Source: Deltaproteobacteria bacterium
GTDB taxonomy: Bacteria; Desulfobacterota; Binatia; UBA9968
DNA length: 14,032 nucleotides
Assembly (NCBI GenBank): GCA_005878685.1
Contig: VBLN01000086.1
Location: 2,368 to 16,399 of the forward strand
Direction of reading: 5' to 3'
Part shown: positions 13,903 through 14,032 of the stretch, piece after piece
Layout of the letters: every line of letters begins with the position of its first letter
Position numbering within the stretch: the stretch's first letter is position 1
Program-made: the position numbers and the translations under genes
Notes under the pieces: model-generated
What the model was told of the DNA's origin: nothing
The model's database searches: none
Seen by the model: only the letters and a program-made list of their open reading frames with translations

Positions 13903-14032
13903 CGCTGTTGGCCATGAAAGGAGGCTACCATGTCAGCAGGAAGGGGTTCAAAAAATTCAGGCGGAATCTTAAACTTTCCCTTAGCAAGGCCCACGGGGCG
14001 CTTGATTTTTCGGTGTGGCGGAAGAGGACGAA
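13899..14032 (-). CDS. Type II antitoxin (Phd/YefM- or VapB-like), C-terminal fragment
   Basis: The last 43 codons of an open frame enter from the right edge and stop at TGA 13901-13899, overlapping the toxin ATG by four bases. The readable peptide includes RPVGLAKGKFKIPPEFFEPL and then PADMVASFHGQQR. This is the standard C-terminal toxin-wrapping tail of antitoxins paired with this PIN subgroup (pattern G.AKG.F..P..F..PLP.D....F.G). The DNA-binding N-terminus and the promoter are outside the window. By analogy the complex would repress its own operon. The fragment is short, so the family name is an inference, but its position and overlap make the antitoxin role secure. Confidence 0.85.
   Translation of the reverse strand, partial: RPLPPHRKIKRPVGLAKGKFKIPPEFFEPLPADMVASFHGQQR

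Noticed and set aside
1..14032. CRISPR arrays, tRNA or rRNA genes, insertion sequences, integrases or prophage genes
   Set aside because: I saw no regular repeats, no tRNA-like cloverleaf or rRNA sequence, and no transposase or integrase motifs on either strand.

Overview
This window looks like chromosomal DNA from an uncultured, aerobic, heterotrophic Gram-negative bacterium. It is moderately GC-rich. Several products carry Sec or Tat export signals, and five genes or remnants encode periplasmic solute-binding proteins (SBPs) with no ABC permease or ATPase beside them. That habit resembles metagenome-derived soil or subsurface lineages once filed under Deltaproteobacteria (Binatota-, Rokubacteria- or Tectomicrobia-like). 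This placement is inference from gene content only. I saw no rRNA, tRNA, insertion sequence, integrase or CRISPR array. No gene-free stretch exceeds 300 bases; the longest is 5134-5352 (219 bases), which holds two divergent putative promoters.

Layout. 1-1444 (minus): a molybdenum hydroxylase pair, a [2Fe-2S] subunit followed by a Tat-exported molybdopterin subunit cut by the window edge. Upstream at 1541-1574 is a good promoter with an inverted repeat lying on it. 1621-5133 (minus): a tightly packed four-gene unit, read from 5133 downward: PuuE/NodB-like deacetylase, NMT1-type SBP, FrsA-like alpha/beta hydrolase, and a carboxymuconolactone decarboxylase family gene broken by an internal deletion. 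5353-5721 (plus): a small unknown gene with a strong ribosome binding site. 5845-9071 (plus): an ornithine-cyclodeaminase-family enzyme, an NMT1-type SBP, and a Tat-exported NMT1-type SBP that is frameshifted. 9099-10124 (minus): another NMT1-type SBP, divergent from 10310-11335 (plus), a family 1 SBP. 11353-13457 (minus): a Ste24-type M48 membrane protease overlapping an isocitrate lyase/PEP mutase family enzyme. 13516-14032 (minus): a VapC-type PIN toxin and the C-terminal end of its antitoxin.

How the genes may work together. The first 11 kb looks like a small-molecule scavenging and catabolism region. Periplasmic binding proteins would deliver ligands to permeases encoded elsewhere. Enzymes of the C-N hydrolase, alpha/beta hydrolase, cyclodeaminase-fold, C-C lyase and Mo hydroxylase types would process them. 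A nitrogen-containing or aromatic/heterocyclic substrate fits this mix, but nothing in the sequence fixes it. Two genes in this region carry internal deletions of a few tens of bases that also break the frame, so part of the region is decaying or the assembly is faulty at those two points. The last 3 kb is a housekeeping-type protease/lyase pair and a toxin-antitoxin module.
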